From positions 1 through 34,113 of the forward strand of contig JANBPK010001259.1 of assembly GCA_027579435.1 (NCBI GenBank): a DNA stretch of 34,113 bases, given 5' to 3'. Under the pieces are notes generated by a model. That model was given only the letters and a program-made list of their open reading frames with translations, had not been told where the DNA came from and did not search any database. Positions 1 to 8,166 of this stretch are shown piece by piece. The position numbers and the translations under genes are program-made. Position 1 is the first letter of the stretch; every line of letters starts with the position of its first letter. The DNA comes from Candolleomyces eurysporus (Eukaryota; Basidiomycota; Agaricomycetes; Agaricales; Psathyrellaceae).

Positions 1-1
1 T

Positions 2-112
2 TTCGGCTTGGCTGACACCATCACATCCACTCTCGACTTCCCCACCTTCTACCACACTGCCCGTATCACTGCGAGAGAGATGATCGCCAACCTCTTCATT
101 GGCAAAATCTAA
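2..112 (+). CDS. 3' end of an unidentified gene (partial)
   Basis: Frame 2 is open from the window edge to a TAA at 110-112 and gives the last 36 residues of a protein, ending in [13 protein letters not shown]. Only the terminal exon, or part of it, is present, so no domain can be named and I do not recognise the family. Codon use looks coding, and the next gene converges on it from the minus strand with about 200 bp between the two stop codons, which is a normal spacing for convergent fungal genes. The frame could also be a chance open stretch, since it is short. Confidence 0.45.
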   Translation, partial: FGLADTITSTLDFPTFYHTARITAREMIANLFIGKI

Positions 113-312
113 GAAGAGATATAACTTATGATTATGATATTAACACACTAGATACGATAATCACGTCCTAGAATAATGCTAATGGATGCTGAAACTAAAA
201 ACCACTGAGAGTCCGAACAGCAGATTAACCAAGTACTCCTAGGAAGACAAAGTGCGATACACAGTCGAATTCTAACAACAGATAATTAAAAAAACCGTGT
301 AGATCAACCCTT

Positions 313-1736
313 CTACTCTTTCTTGGCCTTGCCCTTCGACGACCGGAAACCTGTTCCGATCGTATACCCAAGAGTCCCCAAGAGGACGAGCGCAGCACCC
401 GTCCACAGCATCCCCTCATCCACCTCGGGCACCGCTCTCTTCTTCCCTGCACTCCCCATCCTCCTCCACACCCAGCGCGACCTTCAAGAACCACGCAGCG
501 CTCGTCCAGTCTACATCAGCCAGCTGGTGCTCTTGCATGAAGGTCTGGACTCCCGAGCACCGCGTCAGCTCCTCCCACAACGCACGTCCCTTGAGGCTGA
601 TCACCAAACTGACGGCTTTGCGGACAACGAGGATGAGCGTAACAGTGAGATTGCTAACGCGTGTTGTGAGCCTGTGTACTCCGGCTACGCACAGGAGCTG
701 CGTGAGCGTGTTCGAGAGGAGGGGAAGGTATGGTTTGGGAAGCGATAGCGTGAGTGTGACGACGTCTTTCGTCGTCGCTTCTGCGGTGGGTGCTGAGCTG
801 AGATACGCGAAAGTGTTGTTCCTGAATGTCGGTGGGATGATAAAGTCGAGGGATGGAAGTTGAAAGGGAGGTGGAATGGGCGGCATGCTGCCGCCTATTG
901 AAGGGAAGAAGGAGACCAAGGTGGGGGAAAGTGTGGGGAGTGCGATGGAGGTTTCTGCTCGTGCAGCGCCGTGATTGATAGCTGCGATTTGTTCCTTTAT
1001 TTCAGGGAGGAGAGGTACAAAGAGAGGTAGACCGAGGAAGTGCAGATAGAACATGGACTCTCGCCATGCTGGTCTATTGTCGTCCCCGGATGTGGTGGAC
1101 GGCCCTCCGTATGTCTTGTAGGTCCATTCCTGTAATAGGCCCAGGAAGCCGGACAGGACGAGCGCGAGGGACAGTATCCCAATACCCGTGATGTATGTAC
1201 GGAGATCAGATGAGACAGAAGACTTCGAGCTGCTCGGCTGAGATGCAGAGAGGGTGGTCAAGGCCACTCCGACCGTAACAAGCATCACCGACAAGACCTG
1301 GGTAATATTATACCTGGAAATTTCATCAGCTACATTCAAAGGCTAGAACATTTCGTACGCACCTCTTCCTTGAAATCAACCACCCAAATAGCATGCTCAC
1401 TACCAATCCTCCACTCCGAAATATAATGTGCACTGGCATCGGAATCCGATACCCGAACGCTGCGTTGTTCAGCAGCGAGATGAAGTAGAACAGCACGACC
1501 TGGCCAAGGTATGGCAAGAGAGAAATCTTTCTTGGCCTTAGCCAAGGTCCGAACCTCGTCCACATAATATGGCCAGGTAATCCATGCAGAGCAATCAGTA
1601 AGAATTGCAGAAAAGTGATTAGAGACCCAAAGTTTGGGTATGTGAGCGTTAGCTGTTCTAGGGTTAGTGCATTGGCACAGCAGCCACCGAATACGAGAGA
1701 AAGAGTTGTTGCCCAGGATGTGAGGTACGATAGCAT
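313..1736 (-). CDS. YEA4: UDP-GlcNAc-type nucleotide-sugar transporter (Yea4/SLC35B4 family)
   Basis: Model: complement(join(313..423, 482..1313, 1363..1736)), 438 aa. This family (UAA transporters) moves UDP-N-acetylglucosamine or related UDP-sugars across the ER or Golgi membrane for glycan and chitin synthesis. The N-terminus carries the family hallmark LVFGGCCANALTLEQL; transmembrane segments follow, including FRSGGLVVSMLFGWLISRKR and, after the first intron (1314-1362), YNITQVLSVMLVTVGVALTTL. The first splice is supported by perfect restoration of the KRYN junction. The C-terminal exon restores the conserved last membrane helix (LWTGAALVLLGTLGYTIG) and ends in a lysine-rich tail (KGKAKKE), suggestive of a dilysine-type ER retrieval signal. 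The second intron (424-481, donor GTCGCG) is less certain; without it the frame ends at 416 and the last helix is lost. A long S/P-rich luminal loop makes the protein larger than yeast Yea4. Exact substrate is inferred from family only. Confidence 0.85.
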
Positions 1737-2207
1737 GGTCGTTAGAACGATAGATGGCTAATTAGTTTAGCAGAGCATGGGGGTTTGAGCAAACCAGAAA
1801 GAATGGACCTTCGCCAAAGCTAGGCCTAACTCGGCCTGCGGGTTAACGCCACGTGCTGTGAACGTGTCACTATTTATAGTCAGAAGCGCCGCTTAGACCG
1901 TTGGCGAGAAAACGTCTTGCGGCTCAGGATTGAGGATTCTATACCTCATAGGCTTCTGTGTCTGTAAGCTTTTCACATCCACAGCACTCTTGACTTTTGT
2001 GAGGCCCTCAAAATAGCTCTCTCTGAAACAGTCATAATCAATCATTCGCAGGTTTCAAGCGTCCATTCAGCGGGAACAAAGGGCAGCCTCACACCCGAAG
2101 AGCGACACCCACTATTCAGGAGAGTCCTCAGACTATCCCTTGAAGTGGCGCTATAAGGTTCCCCAAAGTCTGCCGCATCAATATCGCAATCCTTGATCAT
2201 TACCGCC
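1737..2207. other. intergenic region, divergent promoters
   Basis: This stretch separates the minus-strand sugar transporter from the plus-strand F-box gene, so both promoters should lie here. I see no convincing coding frame. A CTATAAGG element near 2151-2158 lies about 50 bp before the F-box start and may act as its TATA box. Nothing else stands out. Confidence 0.4.
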
Positions 2208-3656
2208 ATGAGCCACGATGTTGGCCCTCAGGGTTTCTCTCATTCACTAGGGCGACCCTCATCACCTTCCATCTCTATACTTCCCCCTGAAACTCTGGCC
2301 ATTGTATTCCAACCCTTCGTCCAAAGCAACGAGTACAACTCCCATATTCCACTAGATCTTGCGGTCGTCTGCCGCGAATGGCGAGACGCAATCTACTCGC
2401 ATCCACAGTTCTGGACGGAGTATCGCTGCTCTACATGTAACCCAAACAACATTCAGAGGTCCACGAACCTCGTTCCACACCTGAAGCGTCGGTTCGAGCG
2501 AGCGGGAGTCCTCCCTCTAACGCTCGAGCTCACCATGACACCTACTCATCCAACTCCCGAAGAGCTCCCTGCTCTTACCTCCTTCCTGATCCAGACCACA
2601 ACGTGGCGTAGCCTTCGCCTCAAACTTGTCGCTATCCCCGGAAGTGGCCCTGCTGATACCTGGGCCTGGCTCAACTCCCTTTTTATTGCCGTCGGAGGGG
2701 TTTTGAGAACGGAGAATTCATCCTGTTGGGACACGCTGCAGAAGTTGGATATAGAAGCACGAGACGTCTGTTTGCAAGAATTTATTCATCTTCCGTTCGC
2801 AACGATTGCGCCGAATCTGCGCGAACTGAAGATCTCGTTTCATAGAATTCTCAATTCCTACCGAATGGTCGAGGGATTCATCAACCCAAAGAAACTGCGT
2901 CGTTTGGAGATCAACGCACGGATCACCTGGAAAGACGACGTCCTACCAACGTTTTGGTACCATACCCTCGGACAAGCCGCCAACCTCGAGTCTGCCAAAG
3001 TTTTGGACTACGGCTGTGACTCGGGATCGTCTATTTTCCACTTTTCAGGAACAGTGTCCTTCCCCGTATCAAATCTCACCTTGACCACGCTCGCGGTACA
3101 TGACAATCGAGCGACGAGAGATTGTCTCCAGAATCTAAGCCTCCCCTCCCTCACCTCATTGACCCTCATCAGCCCGACCAGCGAGCTGGGTCGTGAGTTC
3201 TCTCCCTACCTCTCTACCATTGTTCGACGACTCATCGCTCAGTCCGACTGCAAGATCAAGCACGTCCGACTGGAAAACACGCTCAAGCTACAATCGCACT
3301 TATTTGCATTTCTACGGCTCCTCACCACCGTGGAAAGCCTCGAGCTGCATTTACCATCGAACCCCTCCTGGTACCTTTCAACGTTGTTAAGAATGATGCT
3401 GGTCAAAACTTTGAGACCCATTAGCCCACTTCTTCCCAGCCTTATCTCTCTCTGTGTCGAGTTGAGCGGCCCAGTATCTCGGGAAATAAAAGAAGCGTTC
3501 GCTGAATTCGTGGAGCATCCCAGGAGGTGGCCTGCAGCCTCGGAAGATGCCCCAGTCTGTGCGCGTTTGGAGAACGCCCACCTGTTTGGCTGTGGTGCTG
3601 TATCCACTTCATTGGAATGCTTATACGCTCGTGGTCGAAGAGTGGTCGGTCCTTAG
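2208..3656 (+). CDS. F-box-like/LRR protein, tandem copy 1
   Basis: Single-exon gene, 482 aa from the ATG at 2208 (context ACCGCCATGAG); an in-frame ATG at 2193 would add five residues, but 2208 aligns with the start of the downstream paralog. Residues about 22-70 form an F-box-like domain: LPPETLAIVFQ, then DLAVVCREWRDAIYSHPQFW. F-box proteins of this type link substrates to SCF ubiquitin ligases through Skp1; the target here is unknown. The remainder is leucine-rich and irregularly repeated (for example LQNLSLPSLTSLTLIS), as in the agaric F-box/LRR expansions. It ends in a basic tail, YARGRRVVGP. The second copy lies 460 bp downstream on the same strand, and homology between the copies runs into the 5' flank and 3' UTR. 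Confidence 0.85.
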   Translation: MSHDVGPQGFSHSLGRPSSPSISILPPETLAIVFQPFVQSNEYNSHIPLDLAVVCREWRDAIYSHPQFWTEYRCSTCNPNNIQRSTNLVPHLKRRFERAGVLPLTLELTMTPTHPTPEELPALTSFLIQTTTWRSLRLKLVAIPGSGPADTWAWLNSLFIAVGGVLRTENSSCWDTLQKLDIEARDVCLQEFIHLPFATIAPNLRELKISFHRILNSYRMVEGFINPKKLRRLEINARITWKDDVLPTFWYHTLGQAANLESAKVLDYGCDSGSSIFHFSGTVSFPVSNLTLTTLAVHDNRATRDCLQNLSLPSLTSLTLISPTSELGREFSPYLSTIVRRLIAQSDCKIKHVRLENTLKLQSHLFAFLRLLTTVESLELHLPSNPSWYLSTLLRMMLVKTLRPISPLLPSLISLCVELSGPVSREIKEAFAEFVEHPRRWPAASEDAPVCARLENAHLFGCGAVSTSLECLYARGRRVVGP

Positions 3657-4116
3657 ATGTGGGCAACTGAAGTAAAACCGAATCTCACGTCTGGAATGCT
3701 GCTGTTGAAGGGTCTGAAGCCGACAACGGGCGTCTCTGAAATAGCAAAGTGGAGGCCTGTGGATGAGGTGGTACGATTGACAGAAAGAAGTTTACCATTA
3801 ATATGTCGGATTATGTATATAGTGAAATTGCAGGCGGGAACGTATCGCTCTTTCAAGCCGTAGTCCCTGCTAAAACTTGAACGACTTCAAATCCCGACTC
3901 GGAGGAAATTCCAGTCGATAAAGCTTCAGAAGAAACGTTTCTGCAGCTCAGCGCTCAGCACCAAAGCTTCTTGAGTCTATGTTCTGGTAGAGGTGTTTCT
4001 CTTCCTCCTTTTCGTTCCTAGTGACCTTTCTCCGAAAGCGTGGATGACACTTGGTGATTGGCACCATGAGCCTACATTCCCCATATCACATCAACTCTCT
4101 TTGATCATCTACCACC
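3657..4116. other. intergenic: 3' UTR of F-box copy 1 and promoter of copy 2
   Basis: There is no gene here. The first 200 bp (3660-3855) are clearly related to the sequence after F-box copy 2 (5575-5795), sharing GGTCTGAAGCC/GGCTTAGAGCC, TGGAGGCCT, ACGATTGACA and CGGATTATGTATA-like blocks, so the duplication included the 3' UTR. Just before 4117, TTTGATCAT..ACCACCATG matches the CTTGATCAT..ACCGCCATG leader of copy 1. Confidence 0.6.
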
Positions 4117-5478
4117 ATGAACGTGGGCTCTCAGGGCTCTCAAGCTCTCGAGCACTTACCTACTCTCATTTCTCTTATCCCTCCCGAAACTCTAGCAATT
4201 ATACTCCAATTTGTTGCGCAAAACGACGAGCTCAACTCCCATATCCTTCTAGACCTCGCGATCGTCTGCCGCAAATGGCGAGACACCGTTTACTCGCATC
4301 CACAATTCTGGACGAATTATCGCTGTTCCACCTATAGCCCAACCTCTGGGGCGAGGTCCGAAGGACTCGTGCCACACCTTCAACGATGGTTTAAGCGAGC
4401 AGGGACTCTCCCTTTAACGCTCAAGCTCACCATAACTCCTACTCATCCAACTCCAGAAGAGCTTCCCGCTCTTACCTCCTTCCTGATCGGGACCACAAGG
4501 TGGCATAGCCTTCACCTCAAACTTGTCGCTGACTCGGAAATTGGTCGTGCTGACACCGGGCTCTGGCTCAACTCCCTTTTTTCTGCTGTTGGAGAGGCTT
4601 TGAGGGAAGATGGGTCATCCCCCTGGGAGGCGCTGCAGCAATTGGAGGTAGAAGCACGAGACGTCCGTTTGCAAGAATTCATTCGTCTTCCGTTCGCAAC
4701 GATTGCCCCGAATCTTCGCGAACTGAAGATCTCGCTTCCTCAGATTCCCAATGCCTACCAATTAGTCGAGGGATTTGTCAACCCAAAGAAACTGCGGTGC
4801 TTGGAGATTGACGCACTTATCAACTGGAAAGACGAAATCCTACCAACATTTTACTACCATACCCTTGCACAAGCCACCAACCTCAAGTCCCTCAAAGTTT
4901 TGGACCGCTACCGTCACTTGGAATTGTTTGACCTCAACTTTTCCGAAACAGTCTCTTCCTTCCCCGTGTTTAATCGCACCTTGACGACCCTCGCGTTACA
5001 TGACAATCGAGCGACAAGGCATTGTCTCCAGAATCTAAGCCTCCCTTCCCTCACCTCGTTGAGCTTCATCAGCTCGACCAACGAGTTAGAGCTTGATATC
5101 TCTCTCTCCCTCTCTACCGCTGTTGGACGGCTCGTCGCTCAGTCAGACTGCAAGATCAAGCATATCCGACTAGAAAACACGCCCAAGCTACTCTCGGTCT
5201 GTGTCCGACTTCTACAGCTCCTCACCACTCTGGAAAGCCTGGAACTGCATTTACCATCGAGGCCCTTCTGGCAGTCTCTATTATTGCTGAAGAGGATGTT
5301 GGTCCAAACTTTGAACGACGATAAGCCAATCCTTCCCAACCTTATCTCTCTCTCTGTCAGTTTGAGCAGCCCAATAATTGGGGAGATAAAAAAAGCGTTC
5401 GCTGATTTTGTGGAGCATCCCAGCAGGTGGCCAGCCTCTGAGAAAGGCGACGCAGTCAGCCTACCAGAAGACGTGTAA
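4117..5478 (+). CDS. F-box-like/LRR protein, tandem copy 2 (C-terminally shortened)
   Basis: Single-exon gene, 453 aa, clearly paralogous to the preceding gene along its whole length. The F-box-like domain is intact at residues about 17-66 (IPPETLAIILQFV, DLAIVCRKWRDTVYSHPQFW). The LRR-like middle and the block QSDCKIKHIRLENT match copy 1 closely. It stops at TAA 5476-5478, while the same frame goes on for another 29 codons, to 5566-5568, still encoding a recognisable version of the copy 1 tail (CARLENAHLF...YARGRR). The copy has therefore lost its last residues through an in-frame stop rather than a frameshift. Role as in copy 1: predicted Skp1-binding substrate adaptor, target unknown. Confidence 0.83.
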   Translation: MNVGSQGSQALEHLPTLISLIPPETLAIILQFVAQNDELNSHILLDLAIVCRKWRDTVYSHPQFWTNYRCSTYSPTSGARSEGLVPHLQRWFKRAGTLPLTLKLTITPTHPTPEELPALTSFLIGTTRWHSLHLKLVADSEIGRADTGLWLNSLFSAVGEALREDGSSPWEALQQLEVEARDVRLQEFIRLPFATIAPNLRELKISLPQIPNAYQLVEGFVNPKKLRCLEIDALINWKDEILPTFYYHTLAQATNLKSLKVLDRYRHLELFDLNFSETVSSFPVFNRTLTTLALHDNRATRHCLQNLSLPSLTSLSFISSTNELELDISLSLSTAVGRLVAQSDCKIKHIRLENTPKLLSVCVRLLQLLTTLESLELHLPSRPFWQSLLLLKRMLVQTLNDDKPILPNLISLSVSLSSPIIGEIKKAFADFVEHPSRWPASEKGDAVSLPEDV

Positions 5479-5873
5479 TGCGCGCGTTTGGAGAATGCCC
5501 ACTTGTTTTACCGCGGTAGTATGTCCACTTCAGTGGAATACGCCCGTGGTCGAAGACCCAGTGGTTAATTACTAGGTGCGTACATCCGAATTTTCTGTCT
5601 GAGATGCTGTAATTAATGATTCTCAAAGGGCTTAGAGCCAAGCGACGTCGGGAGTCCCTGAAAAAACCACAAAGCTGGAGGCCTCTAGACGAGGGAGTCG
5701 CACGATTGACAAAGAGTGGTATACTATTAGACGCCCGATTATTTATACACTTGTATCGCAAAGACAAGTCACGAGCTTCTACAAAAGTATCAAAGTTGTA
5801 AGCAACGTAGCAGGGATATTTGTCACGCACCTATTTCCAAAACCTCAATGCTACCTGTGATCGGGTCGAACGT
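5479..5873. other. convergent 3' regions (F-box copy 2 / SH3 gene)
   Basis: Bases 5479-5568 hold the in-frame remnant of the F-box tail. Bases 5575-5795 are the 3' UTR that is homologous to the one after F-box copy 1. The rest is the 3' region of the convergent SH3-domain gene. No separate gene is supported. Confidence 0.5.
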
Positions 5874-7467
5874 TCACAGAAGTTTGGCGTAAGACGCAGG
5901 GAACAGCCCAGACTTTCCATTCCCATCGATTTCTCCTGTCCACCTGTCAAGCGCAAAGTCAGGTTCGAGACGCACACATACAAATGCCAATCAGGTTTTA
6001 AGTCAAATGAAAGACGGGTGGACGCAAATGGCACATGTCGTGAACGGTTATGTAAAGAAAAAGATGGAGCCGCGATTAATGGACCGTAGCAATTCAACCA
6101 CCGGGCAGAACGAGGTTAAATTGTGGTACAGCCCGAGAAAGGAACAATGATAAGCGTTATGCATAAGGTATGCAGCGAGAACCAGATTACTGGGACACAC
6201 GAAAAGACATAAATAGCGAAACACCAGGAAACGAGACGCACCAGTCATCGGACGACCGCTCTGTCACAAGAATTCGCTGCCCCTCCTTGATATTCAAATC
6301 ACCCGGCTCCTGTAGAGAAAAAGATCAGCATTCCCTGCATTGTGAGAAATGGACTCCGCCAAGAAGGATAGGAAGCCTCATGAAAGCACGGAAGAAGAAG
6401 GGCGATCAGGATGTATGAATTTCAAGACAGGAGCCATCGAAGCACCAGATGACACGGAAGCGTCGACTATAGTCAGGCCAGAAACCTCAAACCCTCCACG
6501 AACACCGGGCGAGGAAGGTCCGAGAAACAGAGCATGGGTGTGGACCACGTTGAGTGTCCATTGATATAAAAAGAGTGCGACTCACCGCTGAATCATAGTC
6601 ATACAGGGCTTCTGCCCAATCTCCCCTAGCATCTTCCTGTTGGGCGGCTCTCGCCGGAGGCGGTGGAGGTGGCGGAGGAGGAGGCGGGGACGCAGAGGTG
6701 TCTTCACTCGCGCTCGGACTTGCCCCGAATCGTCGGGTGGGTGGGGGCGCAAAGGTATTGGCTTTGGGGGCGAAAGCTGGAGGGATTGGAGCAGCAGCGG
6801 CGGGTTTATTACCGCGGCTGGCCAATGAGCTCACAAATCCCCCTGCAGATGATGTATCAAGATTGCCAAATTTCTAGACCCAGGTCGAATCAGCGGATAG
6901 CAAGCCGAGATCCAGGGACAGCGTACCTTTGAAGATACCAAACCTGGGCTAGTGTGGCTCGACGAAGGCGCGCTACTTCGACTCGAGGAAAATGCGGCGA
7001 TTCTGTTAGCCACGGACCGTGCAGGTTCGCTCTGTTTTCCATCCAACCCGTAATCAGCTAAATCCTCCAAGAGACCAATCGTATGATCACATCACGAACC
7101 TGCTCTTGCTCAGCGCTGCCAACGCCCGGTGACGCCCTGTTCGGAGGCGCACTTGAAGCAGCGACATGTTTCAGCCCTGCGCTAAACACTTTCGCAGTAG
7201 CCTCTGGATTGTTCACCATCGCCTTCTTCATGGCAGAGGCTGCATGGGAAGTTGCATCCTGAACAGGATCCGGCTGTCCGTGTTGCCCTCCTTGCCCAAA
7301 GATCTCAGGACGTGAAGCGAAGTATCTGGGTGATGGATGGCATTATCATAATGCAACTGATCAGCCATGCTTTTCCTAGGGTTTGACAGCGAATCAAGAC
7401 ATACTCACTCATCCAGAAGAGAGAAAAACGCGTCTTTCTCCCGCTGCGGGAGATTGGCGAACGGCAT
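5874..7467 (-). CDS. small cortical-type protein with C-terminal SH3 domain
   Basis: Model: complement(join(5874..5943, 6242..6309, 6586..6842, 6944..7064, 7100..7325, 7409..7467)), 266 aa. The N-terminus is MPFANLPQREKDAFFSLLDE, joined to YFASRPEIFG by a clean GTGAGT...CACCCAG intron. A Ser/Ala/Pro-rich middle includes a run of eleven prolines just before the SH3 domain. The SH3 domain fills the extreme C-terminus (about residues 212-266) and is split over three exons: EALYDYDSA, then EPGDLNIKEGQRILVTERSSDDW, then WTGEIDGNGKSGLFPASYAKLL and stop. The ALYDY, WW and SGLFPASY signature motifs are all intact, so it should bind proline-rich ligands, most likely at actin or endocytic sites; partner unknown. 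Weak points are the 35-bp intron 7065-7099 and the donor of intron 6843-6943 (GTTTGG). Introns of 276 bp (6310-6585) and 298 bp (5944-6241) are far longer than others in this window. Confidence 0.75.
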
Positions 7468-7540
7468 TAGATCACGAACGGGAAGAGGAGGAAACGGTCG
7501 AGAGGAAACCGTCTTTCGGTGCGATCAAGGAGGCTGTGTC

Positions 7541-7549
7541 CTATATAAA
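7541..7549 (-). promoter_or_regulatory. possible TATA box of the SH3 gene
   Basis: Read on the minus strand this is TTTATATAG, about 75 bp upstream of the ATG at 7467. The position suits a core promoter, but the motif is common in AT-rich stretches, so support is only positional. Confidence 0.3.
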
Positions 7550-8166
7550 GCGCCTGTCCAGCGGGTATGTCGTGGAATCAATGGAACGGGGCCATCAACC
7601 TTGGATGACTGACCACTTGACACTTGCAGGTTTGAAGGGCGGCGATTTATATTTGCATTGCAAACGGACTATACAGTAAGTGTACAGAAGGGGTTCCGAT
7701 ATATAACGAGAAAAAAAGACAAGGGAAATATAAAAAGCAAGACGTCATACACAAAAGCTAAAACGGGGGACGGGGACTACAATCCTTTTAGAGTTGGGAG
7801 AAAGATCAAGAAGCAACAAGGAAAGGGACCATGGTAAGGACTAGCGGGCAAAAAGGGGTAGACGTGAATAAGAAAGGAGCTAATAACTAGCAAATAAAAT
7901 AGGTGGAAACCGAAGGGTCGCTGAGCATGGCACCACAACAAGAAAGAAAGAAGGCAAAAACTAGTGGACGGGGGGAATCATATTGTGTCAACAGCGTATC
8001 CGTAAATCTAGTGGCCATGCACGACCCATCAAACAATCAAGGGGAAGCAAGCTGATCGCAGAGGAAAGGGGACAAGAACGGGGTAACAGAACGGAAGCAA
8101 GCGCCTGATAAGGAACAGGTCCTCAAGACGACGTCCATTCATTCTCCGCACGGAAGGTGACCGAAC
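7550..8166. other. intergenic: SH3-gene promoter and SSXT-gene 3' region
   Basis: Both neighbours are on the minus strand, so this stretch should hold the 3' UTR of the SSXT-domain gene (right) and the promoter of the SH3 gene (left). It is A/G-rich on the plus strand (many AAGAAAG/GGGGA blocks) from about 7700 to 8100. I see no supported gene. The plus-strand frame 7383-7679 lies across the SH3 gene's first exon and promoter and is a shadow. Confidence 0.4.

Larger units (their letters stand above)
2165..5795 (+). repeat. tandem gene duplication of an F-box gene with flanks
   Basis: Two direct units, about 2165-3855 and 4090-5795, each hold one F-box gene. Homology starts in the leader (TTGATCAT...CCATGA) and continues past the stop codons into the 3' UTR for roughly 200-250 bp, so this was a segmental and not a retro-copied event. 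The coding parts stay well alignable, with only small length changes in the LRR region. Confidence 0.75.

Noticed and set aside
6170..6564. Plus-strand frames of 82 and 71 aa
   Set aside because: They lie in introns and exon 5 of the minus-strand SH3 gene.
7383..7679. 98-codon plus-strand frame
   Set aside because: It overlaps the first exon and promoter of the minus-strand SH3 gene, whose exon is confirmed by a clean splice into a conserved-looking protein; this is a shadow frame.
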